A stretch of 64,000 nt of DNA from Penelope pileata (lineage: Eukaryota > Chordata > Aves > Galliformes > Cracidae): positions 467,221 to 531,220 of the forward strand of contig WBMW01001297.1 of NCBI GenBank assembly GCA_013396635.1, given 5' to 3'. Shown here in pieces: positions 62,701 through 64,000 of the stretch. The translations under genes and the position numbers were made by a program. A model generated the notes under the pieces. The model was not told the DNA's origin and did not search any database. It saw nothing but the letters and a program-made list of their open reading frames with translations. Position 1 is the stretch's first letter. Each line of letters starts with the position of its first letter.

Positions 62701-64000
62701 TGTTTTGTTCATTTATTCGAAGTAAAAATGAGGTGTGTACAGCTACTTACAGACTAATGAGGTTTATCAGTCACACTCTGCAAAATTTTTCAGTCTGTGA
62801 CAGTGTTCTTTCTATGAAAATAATAGTTTACAGATTAGGCTTTTCAGTCTATTTATTAGCTCTGGGCTAGATTTCATTTTCATTCAGGTGAGGACGAATC
62901 TCCATATGTAGGAATGAGTAGTTGAGGGCCTTTAGCACATCGATTTTCAAGAAAGAGGTTGAGGTTGTGTTTTGTAGTTAAAATTCACACCCTGTGGGGC
63001 ATTATTTAAAACGACTTTCATTTGTGTTTTTTAATCAAATCTATCCTTTTTCCTTCTGAAGGGCTTGGAAAACCTGCACTTCTGGCTGGCACTGGTTATT
63101 AATAAAACAGACCTTCTAGCTATGCAAAACAAATGGCTCGCCTTGCACCTCGACTCCTGCGCTGGCTCTCAGCTCCTGAAATTCTTTGAATTCTTGCTGG
63201 CTCACGAGTCCATTTTATGTGCTTTCTTTTCATCTGGAGACATCTGCACTGAGGCTGCTGATGGAGTGTGAGGTGAAGTCGTTGGCTGAGCTGCAATAAG
63301 CCTGTGAGCTTGTCCAGGGGTGAGGAGGAGGGCTGGTATCTCTGGTGCTCCAGAAAATTCCTCTGGCCCTTTCTCCTGCTGCCAGCCTTTGGACAAAGAC
63401 AGCTTCCTGTGTTACCCGCACAGGAAGGCAGCTCATCGGGAGGCTCACAAACATAACTCCCAGCATTCAGAATCTCCAGACGGAGAGCACTGTGTCTGTT
63501 GTAACAATAAAATCATGCTTCCCAGTGCAGCAGCATTCAGAGATGCCAGTCTGCATCGCTGCGACAGGGAGTGGCAGTGGTGGGGGTCCCACAGAGCACA
63601 GGGTGTTTCGGGCAGCCTAAGGGTTCGATCTGTGAGCGTCACCTCACAGAACAGGGCCAGCTCCGAGCTGTACAGGGCAGGGTGGCCTCACTCCTGGAGG
63701 CAGGCTTGGAATCGAGCTCTGTGAACATTATTCCCCCTTGCTTCCACAGGGTCCTTCAGCTTCCTGCCTCCTCTCTCTTCTCCCGTCTTTCAGTGGCAAC
63801 ACTCACCTGGATCTGAATGCAGCTAGAGCACCTTTCCTTTTGTGATTACTGAAAATACGAATTGATCTCTGAACTCTGATGTCCACATTTAATATTTTCA
63901 CTGTGCCAAATGGAATTCGCTTGGGGACAAGTGAAACAAATTTACATTTTCCTGTTAAAAGTTTGAGAATCATTTTTCTGCAAGGTTACTGTATGTGTGT

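Larger units (their letters stand above)
34999..64000. other. Gene desert, no secure gene
   Basis: Twenty-nine kilobases without a coding exon I can recognise on either strand. I specifically looked for parts of SLC17A6 (vesicular glutamate transporter 2), the expected downstream neighbour on the - strand, and saw none. The DNA is AT-rich with repeated GC-richer patches at about 36.9-37.1, 37.9-38.05, 44.95-45.15, 46.05-46.75, 49.2-49.5, 50.35-50.5, 54.95-55.15, 55.9-56.2, 59.3-59.4 and 63.3-63.75 kb. Tracts include T16 at 48158 and A14 at 56738. Open frames up to 155 codons occur but show no known similarity, and many lack ATG starts. Confidence 0.55.

Overview
The window reads as bird nuclear DNA. 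The evidence is two CR1 LINE 3' ends that finish in the avian-type (ATTCTATGA)-like tail, a compact retroviral-type LTR, AT-rich sequence poor in CpG, and one vertebrate gene I recognise with confidence. The species cannot be set from the sequence alone. There are no bacterial operons, CRISPR arrays, tRNA or rRNA genes.

The only secure protein-coding gene is FANCF at 18560-19663 on the + strand. It is a single-exon gene of 367 codons that starts inside a CpG island. Two CCAAT motifs and an E2F-like site lie just upstream, and an AATAAA lies about 170 bases past the stop. FANCF is the adaptor of the Fanconi anaemia core complex, which drives FANCD2/FANCI monoubiquitination during DNA crosslink repair. 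In mammals FANCF lies head-to-head with GAS2 and tail-to-tail with the distant SLC17A6. If that order holds here, GAS2 would run leftward on the - strand (positions 1-18 kb may be its promoter-proximal intron) and SLC17A6 would lie beyond the right end. I found no recognisable coding exon of either gene.

Layout: 1-18.3 kb is AT-rich non-coding DNA holding a 37-bp minisatellite (2207-2450), a 22-bp perfect palindrome (11838-11859), a short CR1 end (12520-12758) and a 21-bp tandem duplication. 18.3-19.9 kb is the FANCF locus. 19.9-64 kb is a gene desert containing a probable solo LTR (29341-29642), a decayed 1.2-kb CR1 with reverse-transcriptase remnants (33810-34998), A/T tracts and scattered GC-rich patches. 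Two exon-shaped stretches in the desert deserve a check: 26247-26318 (+, ten CpGs in about 80 bases, good splice sites) and 51998-52129 (-, 44 open codons, phase 0 at both ends). Neither matches a protein I know.

I did not find a convincing undescribed molecular system. The most unusual items are the bird-specific features of FANCF (a GC-rich, quadruplex-prone linker and a C-terminal extension), the two exon candidates, the minisatellite and the long palindrome.
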